DNA from: Allacma fusca
Taxonomy: Eukaryota > Arthropoda > Collembola > Symphypleona > Sminthuridae
Direction: 5' to 3'
DNA: 64,000 nucleotides
NCBI GenBank assembly: GCA_947179485.1
Contig: OX359245.1
Span: 34,087,067 to 34,151,066 of the forward strand
A program made the position numbers and the translations under genes. The notes beneath the pieces are model-generated. The model was not told the DNA's origin, made no database searches, and was given only the letters and a program-made list of their open reading frames with translations. Below, piece by piece: positions 55,922 through 64,000 of the stretch (its first letter is position 1; the number at the start of each line of letters is the position of its first letter).

Positions 55922-56779
55922 ATGCTACCTTTACAAATTTTAACTGTAATTTATGTTGTAATAAAATCTCCGCTCTGTTATTCATCCACAGTGACAAATT
56001 ATAACGCCAATATTGGTCAACTGGCTTCCGAGCTTGGAAACTGCATTTTAAACATCCTTCAACTGACGAACCCAATTGATTACACTCAAGTAAGCATTCC
56101 CTATATTTTAAATGTGCACAACATCCAGGAAAAATATCTTGATGGATCAATTTCGTGCCCAAATGCTGGGTACCAGGAAAACTCACAACCTATGAAGAGA
56201 AGATATTTACACTGCGATGCTTATTTTATGCTCGCTGATGGCCAGGAATTTCCTAACGAAGTTCCTGATAAAACAAGGCAAATCGTGGAAACGTTCAACT
56301 GCATCTTCATTAGGAGTGCAAGACATGCTGACATTATCATCATATTTCCACCTACTCCAGCTCATGCAGCTTTCCTTTACAAACTAGTTTTACAAATCCA
56401 AAGTTTTGCAAATGGGGTTCCTATATTTACTTTGTATGCAAGAATCAATCAGGTATTTTCTGGATACTACAATTATTACCACTCCGGGCCCACTGACAAT
56501 TATTGGAGAGTGCCGTTCCAATGTAGGAATAATTCAAACTGCTTGCCAGAAATGTGGTCTACATTTAACAACGCAACAAACAAAGGGAGGAAAATTACTT
56601 GGGAAATGACCGTCCAGAATGGACCACATATTAAACGTGGACGGAATGCAGGAATTAATCCATTCAATCGTAACAAATTTTCCAAGCTTCTGGACTCTGT
56701 CCACGAGTTTTTACTCGGTGATCTTGAGAGGGACGTTAAATGCATTCCTATGGTATTTCGTGTTATGAAGGCTGAATAG
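55922..56779 (+). CDS. Secreted protein of unknown function
   Basis: An uninterrupted 285-codon frame from ATG to TAG. The first 20 residues (MLPLQILTVIYVVIKSPLCY) form a good signal peptide. The rest is a globular-looking region with several Cys (near residues 40, 80, 98, 126, 200, 206 and 279), possible N-glycosylation at NNSN and NNAT, and no further membrane segment. I do not recognise the family. The general look (signal peptide followed by a region with FNCIFIRSARHADIIIIF) could suit the extracellular part of a divergent ionotropic receptor, but the channel part is absent, so this is speculation. Its frame length, promoter and signal peptide make a real gene likely. Confidence 0.6.
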   Translation: MLPLQILTVIYVVIKSPLCYSSTVTNYNANIGQLASELGNCILNILQLTNPIDYTQVSIPYILNVHNIQEKYLDGSISCPNAGYQENSQPMKRRYLHCDAYFMLADGQEFPNEVPDKTRQIVETFNCIFIRSARHADIIIIFPPTPAHAAFLYKLVLQIQSFANGVPIFTLYARINQVFSGYYNYYHSGPTDNYWRVPFQCRNNSNCLPEMWSTFNNATNKGRKITWEMTVQNGPHIKRGRNAGINPFNRNKFSKLLDSVHEFLLGDLERDVKCIPMVFRVMKAE

Positions 56780-56945
56780 GAAGGAAGGCTGATTTTTTTT
56801 GAAGACTGAAGGCTGGGTAAAATAGGGTTGAAGGAAGGTAAAATATTTGGAAGGCTTCCTTTAATAGAAGGATGAAAGAATGCGTTTAAAAAAAAAATTT
56901 CCTTCGAAGGTTTGAAGGAAGGCAATTTCATTTGGACATCTCTGG
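56780..56945. repeat. GGAAGG/GAAGGCT word array
   Basis: Directly after the stop codon of the secreted-protein gene: GAAGGAAGGCTG, GAAGGAAGG and TTCCTTC words iterated in both orientations. Same style as the other word arrays. No duplications or terminal repeats were found. Confidence 0.5.
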
Positions 56946-57014
56946 ACTGAACTACAAGGGAAGTATAATAAAACGTTTCGGGACAAGAGCTAGGTTGTAG
57001 GTAGGGCCAGGTTG

Positions 57015-57380
57015 TGGGATTTTTGTAAATATCCCTCGAACATCATTTCTAAATTTCCCTTGAGGAAGGTCCTCTACGATTTCAAAAACCTCTTCTCAAA
57101 AAAGATTAACGATTTTAAAAATCCATGTTGGCAAAAATAATTTCCGTACAGGATGTCCAATCCCTGCAAAATTTGGTCAACCAGTCTAAAAATCCCTGTT
57201 TAAGTAGCAAATTTCTCTGAAACAGGCCAAAAGATTTGAAAATCCCTGCCAAAAAATAGATCAACGAGATTTAAAATCCCTGCTAGCAAAAATAAGCCCC
57301 TTCCCTTTGATATTTCCCTGGGAGAAATATTTTCCACTGTGAAGAATCTTCCCGTTTTTCCACGAAATTCCGACCCCTGG
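57015..57380. mobile_element. Possible hAT-like element, AAAATCCCTG word family
   Basis: AAAATCCCTG, AATTTCCCT and CAACGA words recur throughout. The right end, reversed, reads CAGGGGTCGGAATTTCGTGG, a hAT-style terminus. The best left end is TGTGGGATTTTTGT near 57015. Flanking 8-mers GGCCAGGT and GGTCAGGC match at 6 of 8. Related sequence occurs at 54485-54640. Boundaries are tentative. Confidence 0.35.
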
Positions 57381-57648
57381 GTCAGGCTACCCAGTCAGCA
57401 CATGACGTTTTTTTAACTGGTAGTTTTTGGTCTAAAAAGTGTGAAATCGGTCTTGGTGCTAAACACATAATAATAATGTATTAAACCCAAATTTATCAAG
57501 CAGTATTTTTTGAGCTCAGAGCAACGTAAAATACACGTTTTAAACTCGTGACCTTTGCGTTACTGTGCACACATAGCTCTCCACTATGCAGTTGCATGTA
57601 ACGGTTTCCAGCGAGCCATTGTCCAGTGAGAAGTGAAGACAGGTTGGA

Positions 57649-59696
57649 ATGTGTGCCGGTGAATTTAACAGTTATTCCCACAAAAGACGATTAATCAAAG
57701 CAAGAAGTGACGAAATTTGGAAGAGAATTCAGACTAGTGGACCCAGTGGCTTCTTAAGCAGGTCAGTGATAAACGTAGCAACTATAAATTGTGAAAATAA
57801 TCATATCAGTCATAATTCTAGTTCAAGCGTAGTGCCATCATTCAATGAATTATTATTGTTAGGCACTTCGGAAATTAGTCCACCTCCACTCAGGCCGCAA
57901 GGTACATTTGAAGACAAAAGTTGTGATCATTCCGCTAATGTTTTCTCCGATCAATTATTATTGAGTGATTCAAACAGTTGAGTCAAGTGATAGTGAGCTG
58001 GATGTATTTGACATACAAAATGATTTAGCCGTATGGTCAGCAAAGCACAATGTAGACAAAACTGCAGTGAATGATTTGTTAATCACTTTAAAAAAATCCA
58101 AATCGTACCAAAACCTCCCTTCTGATTTTAAGGCTTTACTTGGAACGCCTAGGTGCACAAATGTCCGTTCCATTACCCCAGGAGTGTATTCACACTTTGG
58201 TTTCCAAAAACAGTTAAAATTTTTTCTCTCTAAAATATCAACACTTCCTCCAAACATACGCTTATAAATAAATGTGGATGGGCTGCCCATTTTTAAAAGC
58301 CCCCCAAAAGAGTTTTGGCCAATTTTAGTTCGAAAGAATACCTAGACGAGTTTGTGACTGAGTTAGAAGGACTTTTGGAGAACGGGTTAGCTATCGGTGA
58401 TAAAAATAAAAATATTGTGGTTCACAGCTTTGTTTGTGATGCTCCTGCCCGAGCTTATATTAAATGCATTAAGAACCACACGGGCTATTTTTCTTGTGGA
58501 AAGTGCTGCATTGAAGGGGAGTATTTAAAAAACAGAGTTTGTTTTCATGAAACAGAAAGTAGTCCTAGGACAGATGAATCGTTTAGGAACAACGAACTGA
58601 AGAAGATCACCATACTGGAGATTCAATTTTATGCCGGTTACCAATTGATATGATCAAATGCTTTCCAGCGGTATTTATGCACTCCATTTGTTTAGGAGTT
58701 GTCAGGAAATTGATCACTTTGTGGACAAGTGGAAGTATTCAGTACTTCAGGCTTCCCAGCCAAAGCTGTAAAGACATTTCCAGTCGGTTAAAGCATCTTC
58801 GGGATTTCTGCAGTTCTAGGTTTATACGAAAAACTAGGGGAATTGATGAACTGAGTAACTGGAAAGCCAGTGAATTTCGTCAATTCTCGCTCTATACCGG
58901 ACCTGTTGTCTTGGAGAATATACTTCCGGCGGAATATTACAACCATTTTATGGTTCTTCATGTGGCAATAACAATCCTGTGCAAACCATCTGTTTGCAAT
59001 CAATTTAATGAATATTCCAAATCACTTCTTAAATATGTTGTTGGATGTTTTGGTCAATTTTATGGGGTTGAAAATATTTCCGTTAATGTTCACAGTATCA
59101 TACATTTAGCAGATAACGTGAAACATTTGGGCGTACCTTTGGACAAATTCAGTGCATTCAAGTTCGAAAATTACCTAGGAAAAATTAAAAAGTTGCTTCG
59201 TAAAAAAAGTTGTGAAGTTCAGCAAGTGCATAGGAGAATAATTGAGCAACAAAATAATTTTAAAACAATTTCCGTTTGCCGAACTGCAAAAATATATAAA
59301 AAATGTAGTCAGATTCCACCCGGATTCAAAGAACCCCAGTACCGTTCACTTCCATTTGGAACAATATCTGTTTTGTCAACAAGCGCGTGTGATAACTGGG
59401 TAGAGTTAAAGGATAAAACTATATTTTTAATCAAACACATTTGCACGTTCGTACAACATGGTCACATAGTACTAGTTGGAGTAAAGTGTGATATAGTAGG
59501 AAATGCGTTTGAAATCCCATGCTCTTCCTCATTGCTAGCAAATTACATAATCCAACCACAAGAGGAATTTCACTCGTACCTTCCTACCGAAGTGTTATTT
59601 AAGCGTCAAAATTATTGTTTGGGACAGGGACGTATTATATCATTTCAATTTGTTGATTTTGAAATACGTACTGTTGAATCTGGCGAATATGTTTAG
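57649..59696 (+). pseudogene. CACTA/EnSpm-type transposase, degraded
   Basis: The ATG at 57649 opens with HKRRLIKARSDEIWKRI. After a frame change near 57970 comes ELDVFDIQNDLAVWSAKHNV. A TAA at 58265 interrupts just before NVDGLPIFKSPPKEFWPILV. A shift near 58340 leads to SFVCDAPARAYIKCI and NHTGYFSCGKC, and another near 58635 to IDMIKCFPAVFMHSICLGVV. The last frame (to 59696) is long and intact and contains NVHSIIHLADNVKHLG and FSAFKFENYLGKIKKL, matching the DUF4218-like region of EnSpm transposases. One stop and about three frameshifts show it is not functional as read. It is related to the relic at 11.7-12.5 kb. Confidence 0.75.
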
Positions 59697-59907
59697 TATC
59701 GTGGAGTTTGAATTTGACAAGGAAATTGTTAATGAAGTAGCTGTTGCGCCTTCCTGCTGGATCAAAGGGGATTACTGCCTATGGCCCCCATTTCGGAACC
59801 CGGATAGCATACGAGCAGCAGTTCGAAAATGTGAACTTTCGCAGAAAACATCAAATTGGAAATCATGGAAAATAGTGCGTGTGATGAAAAGTTTTGGTAA
59901 GTTTTAG
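59690..59907 (+). pseudogene. Accessory EnSpm protein fragment (DUF4806-type N-terminus)
   Basis: Begins overlapping the transposase stop. Reads VEFEFDKEIVNEVAVAPSCW, then YCLWPPFRNPDSIRAAVRKC and WKSWKIVRVMKSF before a stop. This order (acidic VEF, hydrophobic-P-x-x-W-I, WPP, basic helix, W-x2-hydrophobic-x-V-R-V) is the N-terminal signature of the second protein that accompanies animal EnSpm-like transposases and of DUF4806 proteins. The remaining C-terminal domain was not identified; 60070-60360 may be its continuation. Confidence 0.55.
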
Positions 59908-60449
59908 TAAACAATGAAGATGTAATTTTTGTTAATTTTACTGCCTGAAGCGGTATTTGATTACGTGTAAAAATATGTGAAGTTGTTTTAATGTATTCTG
60001 TACAGAATAATACGATGCGGCCCGACTTAACTTAACAAAATCTACGTACACTTCTGATTTCAGTGATGTGGATTCCGAAAAACGTGTTTCGAAACGGGCA
60101 TAACCTTTTTCGCCTGAATCTGGCACTAATTTCAAGGTAAAAAAGCTTAAAGTGTCGAAGGAAAGGCTCTCTTCAAAGACCATACCCTTGCTCCCACTGC
60201 CGCCTTTTCCTTCAACAAGTAACCATATAATGGACTCTTCAACTTCATCTTCCAACTTAATTCTTGCAATGGATGACATGGTTCTAATTCCAGATGAGGA
60301 ACCAACGTTCTTTTTTGAAATTAATATGCCAGACCAAGACTTTCAATTGAGCATTTTTAAAAAGTTCCTTGATATATTTATTTACATTTTTATAGAATTT
60401 GTTTTAATCACCGCCATATTTTATTACAATAAAATGCTCATTGCTAATA

Positions 60450-60671
60450 GGGTGTACTCACATAAAGCATGTTTTGTCCGTGCAAGTAAACTTTTTTTCG
60501 TTACGGAGAGACCTCTCGCAGAAGCTCAGACCGTATGTAATTACTTACGTGAGTGTGAATGTGAGATGTCTGTTCGTAAGCGGTTGGAATGTTCTTTCCG
60601 TTTAGTTCCTTCCATGATGCCGACTAAAATATTTACGGTTACGGAAGGAACATTATTTATATGAGTACACC
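60450..60671. mobile_element. PIF/Harbinger-type MITE, copy 2
   Basis: Homologous to 2487-2709 along the whole length, with the same left end GGGTGTACTCACATAAA and right end ATGAGTACACC. The terminal C is lost, and the flanking trinucleotides (ATA left, TAA right) do not match, so this is an older insertion. The frame at 60152-60664 runs through it by chance. Confidence 0.75.
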
Positions 60672-60918
60672 TAAAGTCAGTACCATATCACTAAAACCCC
60701 TCGCCCATTGGATTCCCAGTTTTTACATCGTACTTTAAAATTCTAAGTTATTTTCTATGCTCGTGCTTATTATTATAAATTCTGTTAAATTGAAATGAGT
60801 AACATTAAAACAAAATATTGGGGAGTCTCAAATAAAAAATATCAGTCTCTTTAGACTCTAATAACAAAATCGTTATTAACATCCCACAAAATTAGAAAAC
60901 TTGAGGAAACATTTTTAA

Positions 60919-61165
60919 CTATAGAATTTTCACAGCATCAACAGTGTGGATATGTGCCACAAGGTCATCGGTATTCAGTGGACAAATGAAGTATCGTTCT
61001 TGACATTCAGTTCCATTCTCTGAGTTCGCATCCCAGCCAGTGAGAACAGCTTCTTCAAAGACAGATAGCACCGGACGATCTTCCACAGTATCCTTTGGTC
61101 TGGATTTGCTCTCTGCGCTGATGGTCCTGTTCCTTGCAAAGCCAGACCTTCCATACAGAGTATAA
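60919..61165 (-). CDS. Possible terminal coding exon, unknown protein
   Basis: The minus-strand frame without its own ATG reads SGFARNRTISAESKSRPKDT, then DRPVLSVFEEAVLTGWDA and ERYFICPLNTDDLVAHIHTV, ending at a TAG (60919). It is open for about 80 codons, hydrophilic and balanced in composition, unlike the surrounding AT-rich noise. A partner exon was not found upstream. I do not recognise the family. Weak candidate. Confidence 0.25.
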
Positions 61166-62040
61166 CAATTTTAGCAATACTCAAACCTTAAGTAGTCCAA
61201 TATTTAAATTTCCCTCTAAAATTAAAATTCAATTAAAAAAAAATTTTCCCGGACATTCAATGAGTGATTTTAGGACACAGTTAGTATTTAAACAAATGCA
61301 ATAAAATTACTGGGTGAGGGAAGCTAGAACCATTTTAGTTTCCCTTGGAACTTTGAATCCATGGTTGGATTTTGCTTGCAGCTCGCAAAGTGATCTTAGA
61401 AGGCAATCTTGCATATCCAAACGACGAATGACCTAATATAGCAAAACCATTAGGAGAAAAATAATTTCTGTAAATATTCTCATAAAAAATCTCGTCGTTT
61501 GATGACACAACATTTGAAACTCATTTTTACCGTAAACATTGTCTCTGCCAAACGCTCCCTCTCTATATCTCGCTTGCGTCTGTTCTTCGGTCTCGGAAGT
61601 TCTCCTTCAAAAACTTTTGACAAATTGATCGGTAGGATTTTAGTGTACCGGAGGATGAGTAGCTGAAAAAATATGTTCAGAAAAATAATTCTTAAAATTT
61701 GAATTAAATCCTTGGAATAAATTAAAGCAGAGGAGCAGCTTTATTTAAATTTTGTATAGAAAATAAATAATTTGTAAAGATAAAAACATCAGTTCCAAAG
61801 TATTTTACCTTCAATACAATCAAACCAAGCAAAATTGATTCAAAGGGGCTGAGAGCAAAGTACCATCCTGAAGTCGGGCTTACAGAGATATTTGTCGCCA
61901 AAATACTTTGAGCGTTTTTCACGGCATTTACGAGGATCAGGAATGGGATTGGAAGTAAATCCGTCCGTTCCAAACTACACTCTTCCAACATTTCTCAATT
62001 TCCGAGGATTTTTCTGGAATTATTGAACTCTAAACTAAAA
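61140..62040. repeat. Dispersed repeat, copy 2 (paired with 26190-26900)
   Basis: Same landmarks in the same order as the first copy, with an additional 200 bp or so near 61580-61800. The minus-strand frame 61722-61991 lies in the repeat and is not conserved in the other copy, so it is not called as a gene. Confidence 0.6.
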
Positions 62041-63560
62041 TTGGGAGAGGGAATGTTTCACTTGAGATAGAGACAGACAGTTTTGAAATGGCTCGGTAAC
62101 TTTTTAGACAAATGTTAAGGTCAGTTTGGAGAGTCCGGATGTCACACAAACACTTTAATTTTCACTTCAGCAAAATGCTCCCTATAAATATTTACAACAT
62201 TGGTGTTTACTTCTGTAGTTAGGGACCATTACACAGGCAGTCAAGATTCCATGCTGGGATATATAAAACATATGTACATACGTGCTAGCTATTGCAACCA
62301 ATGTTTGAGCATTGTCAATTATTACAGAAAATGTTAATGCTCTTGCAACAGTAACCTTTTAAATGAGGAGCTAATGACAAGCTTACACACAAAATGGATT
62401 AGAGATTTCCCTTATATAATATTTTACTGTTGTAACAGGATCTTTTGAATTAATTTGCTCCGTAAATCTCTCGCACTGTTTCTTAAAGATAAAGATTAAG
62501 CGAATGCGTTTTTCTCATAGGAAGTATTCCTGCAATAGGAAATTACTTATAAGTGTCTCTCATTTATGGGGTCAAAACCTTCAGCCCCATTTGTATTTAT
62601 CACAACGTTAGTCAAGATTTTTTCATGAGTAATTTTAGAAGAGCATAGGGAAGAGATATTCCCTGTGAGATTTTTCCAGGTATTATTGAGATGACCAGAA
62701 GGAGACAAAAGAGCGGAATTATTTTTGTAATTGAACTAACACTGTTCTAACGTTCTTTAATTTGATAGGGATTTTACAGTTATCTTTCAATTTTAGAGAG
62801 AATGATAAGCTTGAGATAGAGGCAAACAATTAGTAGCAGATATAAAATAAATATAATAAAATAAATATAAGTTGTACTCATAAGCTCACCCTTTATATGA
62901 ATGTACATATGAATGAAAAAAACAAATGTTGCTTGCCAGCATATTACGTACTCTTAGGACGTCATTTTTCAATATAAATGTTACCTCATTGACAGATGTT
63001 AAAAATTTTACGAGCAGTGCATTGATACATATAAAGAAAAATATTTACTGGCTCACCTGCTCCCTACACTTTATTTTACCTGTATTAATTTTGATAGCAT
63101 TGAATTTCCGGGATACCTTAAACTGCACATTAATAGATGCTAGTTGACACATGGCTATTACATTTTATAAGGATACTTGAATCTTATTTGCAAAGGCCTT
63201 TTTTACCTGAGTCATTTTAACTAAAGGATTGGGAAAATTATTTTAAAAAATATTTTCAGCCTTTAGGGGCAGCGCATTTAATTTGTGCTAAAATGATACC
63301 TAATTAAACAGGGAAAGACCTACGTGGCACAACTGAAACGTTTAACATTACAACTTTTTTTTTTATTATCGGATTGGAAATATTTCAAATGAATAAATTA
63401 ATTACTATGAAGTATGAACCCAATAACATGATGAGCTTGAGCCAAGTGAAGGTAATAAAATATAAAACAGCTGGAACATTAAATTAAACACCCTCCAAAC
63501 ATTTTGTACTCTCTTGTCCCTGAAAAGGATTTTTCGTCACTGTAAATTGACTCCAGTCGT
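62041..63560. other. No gene recognised
   Basis: AT-rich spacer. A 73-codon plus frame at 62926-63147 with a hydrophobic segment has no recognised domain and sits in low-complexity AT-rich sequence. Confidence 0.35.
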
Positions 63561-63562
63561 CC

Positions 63563-63570
63563 TATAAAAG
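63563..63570 (+). promoter_or_regulatory. TATA box upstream of the astacin-like gene
   Basis: TATAAAAG, followed by GGCTCAGTATT (possible initiator TCAGT at 63581-63585, slightly closer than usual). The coding start is 87 bp further on. Confidence 0.5.
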
Positions 63571-63656
63571 GGTTTCAGGCTCAGTATTATTTAAACCGCA
63601 ATTTTGTTTTCATCGTGACTGGAAATCTCTGGGAAAATATTTTACTGGGATTTGAA

Positions 63657-63990
63657 ATGAAATCCACAATTTCAATTTTGGTCCTGCCCGTATTGGCCAC
63701 AATAGTCTTGGCCTTGCCCCTTCACAATTTTGAAGGTAGTTATTTTAAATTTATAAAACTAAGCTAAAAAATACTCTTTACAGAAGCTAGGATTTCAGAT
63801 GATTTCAGCTAGGATTTCAAAGGATTTCAGATTGAGAAAAAAGATATTTTACATATTTTCAAATTTTTAGATCCTGACGCTCTTTTGAACGACATGAGGT
63901 TTCGTGACGGGGACCTTCACACAGTGACACCAAATTTATCCCTTCGTTGGCCAAAAGGGGTGGTTGTATTCAAAATTGATCCTGCATTTA
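63657..63990 (+). CDS. Astacin-like zinc metalloprotease, 5' end (cut by the window)
   Basis: Exon 1 (63657-63735) encodes a signal peptide (MKSTISILVLPVLATIVLAL) and ends in a GTAGTT donor, phase 1. Exon 2 (63871-63990) follows TTTTTAG and reads DPDALLNDMRFRDGDLHTVT, then LRWPKGVVVFKIDPAF, before a GTAAGT donor at 63991. RWPxGVVxFxID is the hallmark of the start of the mature astacin domain, just after the propeptide. The zinc site HExxHxxGxxH would lie in later exons, beyond the window. Expected to be a secreted peptidase. Confidence 0.7.
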
Positions 63991-64000
63991 GTAAGTCAAT

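Noticed and set aside
61722..61991. 89-codon minus-strand ORF with hydrophobic segments
   Set aside because: Lies in a dispersed repeat and is interrupted in the homologous copy at 26.6-26.9 kb.
1..64000. tRNA, rRNA, CRISPR or bacterial contamination
   Set aside because: No cloverleaf B-box context, no rRNA-like conserved stretch, no spaced direct repeats, and intron-containing genes throughout.

Overview
The window looks like arthropod nuclear DNA: AT-rich, with short GT-AG introns, a seven-transmembrane chemoreceptor-like gene family, the first exons of an astacin-type metalloprotease, and a dense mixture of animal-type transposons. A hexapod fits, and a springtail is plausible because of the chemoreceptor array and astacin, but I cannot name a species. 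No rRNA, tRNA, CRISPR or bacterial-style operon was seen.

Layout. 1-410 is the tail of a duplicated block. 1749-4126 is a stack of four nested terminal-inverted-repeat elements. 5797-10020 and 22217-26165 are two copies of a block of about 4 kb, each carrying one minus-strand chemoreceptor-like gene (6188-8199 and 22710-24573). A third relative lies at 28017-31074, with a miniature LTR element in its first intron. A fourth, more distant relative is on the plus strand at 36286-38288. All four can be assembled into full reading frames of 389-440 codons with the same intron phases (1 then 2). Between them lie decayed transposons: a CACTA/EnSpm-type transposase relic (11.7-12.5 kb), several short elements flanked by 8-bp duplications, a Helitron relic with a convincing 3' end (15.6-16.7 kb), and a pogo/Tigger-like element (19.8-20.6 kb).

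39.9-42.1 kb holds a broken C2H2 zinc-finger gene and a possible beta/gamma-crystallin-like exon, both on the minus strand. 42573-52264 is a complete-looking 9.7-kb Ty3/Gypsy LTR retrotransposon whose two 553-bp LTRs look identical. Its gag ends in two zinc knuckles. Its pol (protease, reverse transcriptase, RNase H, integrase) lies in the -1 frame behind a textbook slippery heptamer and GC-rich hairpin. There is no env. The protease active-site triplet reads Asn-Thr-Gly instead of Asp-Thr-Gly.

52.7-63 kb contains a PIF/Harbinger relic with Myb-like and transposase fragments, an intact 285-codon gene for an unrecognised secreted protein behind a good TATA/Inr promoter, a second CACTA/EnSpm-type relic with its accessory ORF, another Harbinger-type MITE, and at the right edge the start of the astacin-like gene.

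The most unusual theme is a set of non-autonomous elements with hAT-style 8-bp target duplications. In each, roughly 100-250 bp at both ends is built from one iterated short word, and the word differs from element to element (AAGTTC, GGACCAGACC, GTTACG, AAAATGCCC, GGACT). I read these as subterminal transposase-binding arrays, comparable in principle to the AAACGG arrays of maize Ac. Coordinates of exons and repeats were worked out by eye. Boundaries described as approximate are just that.
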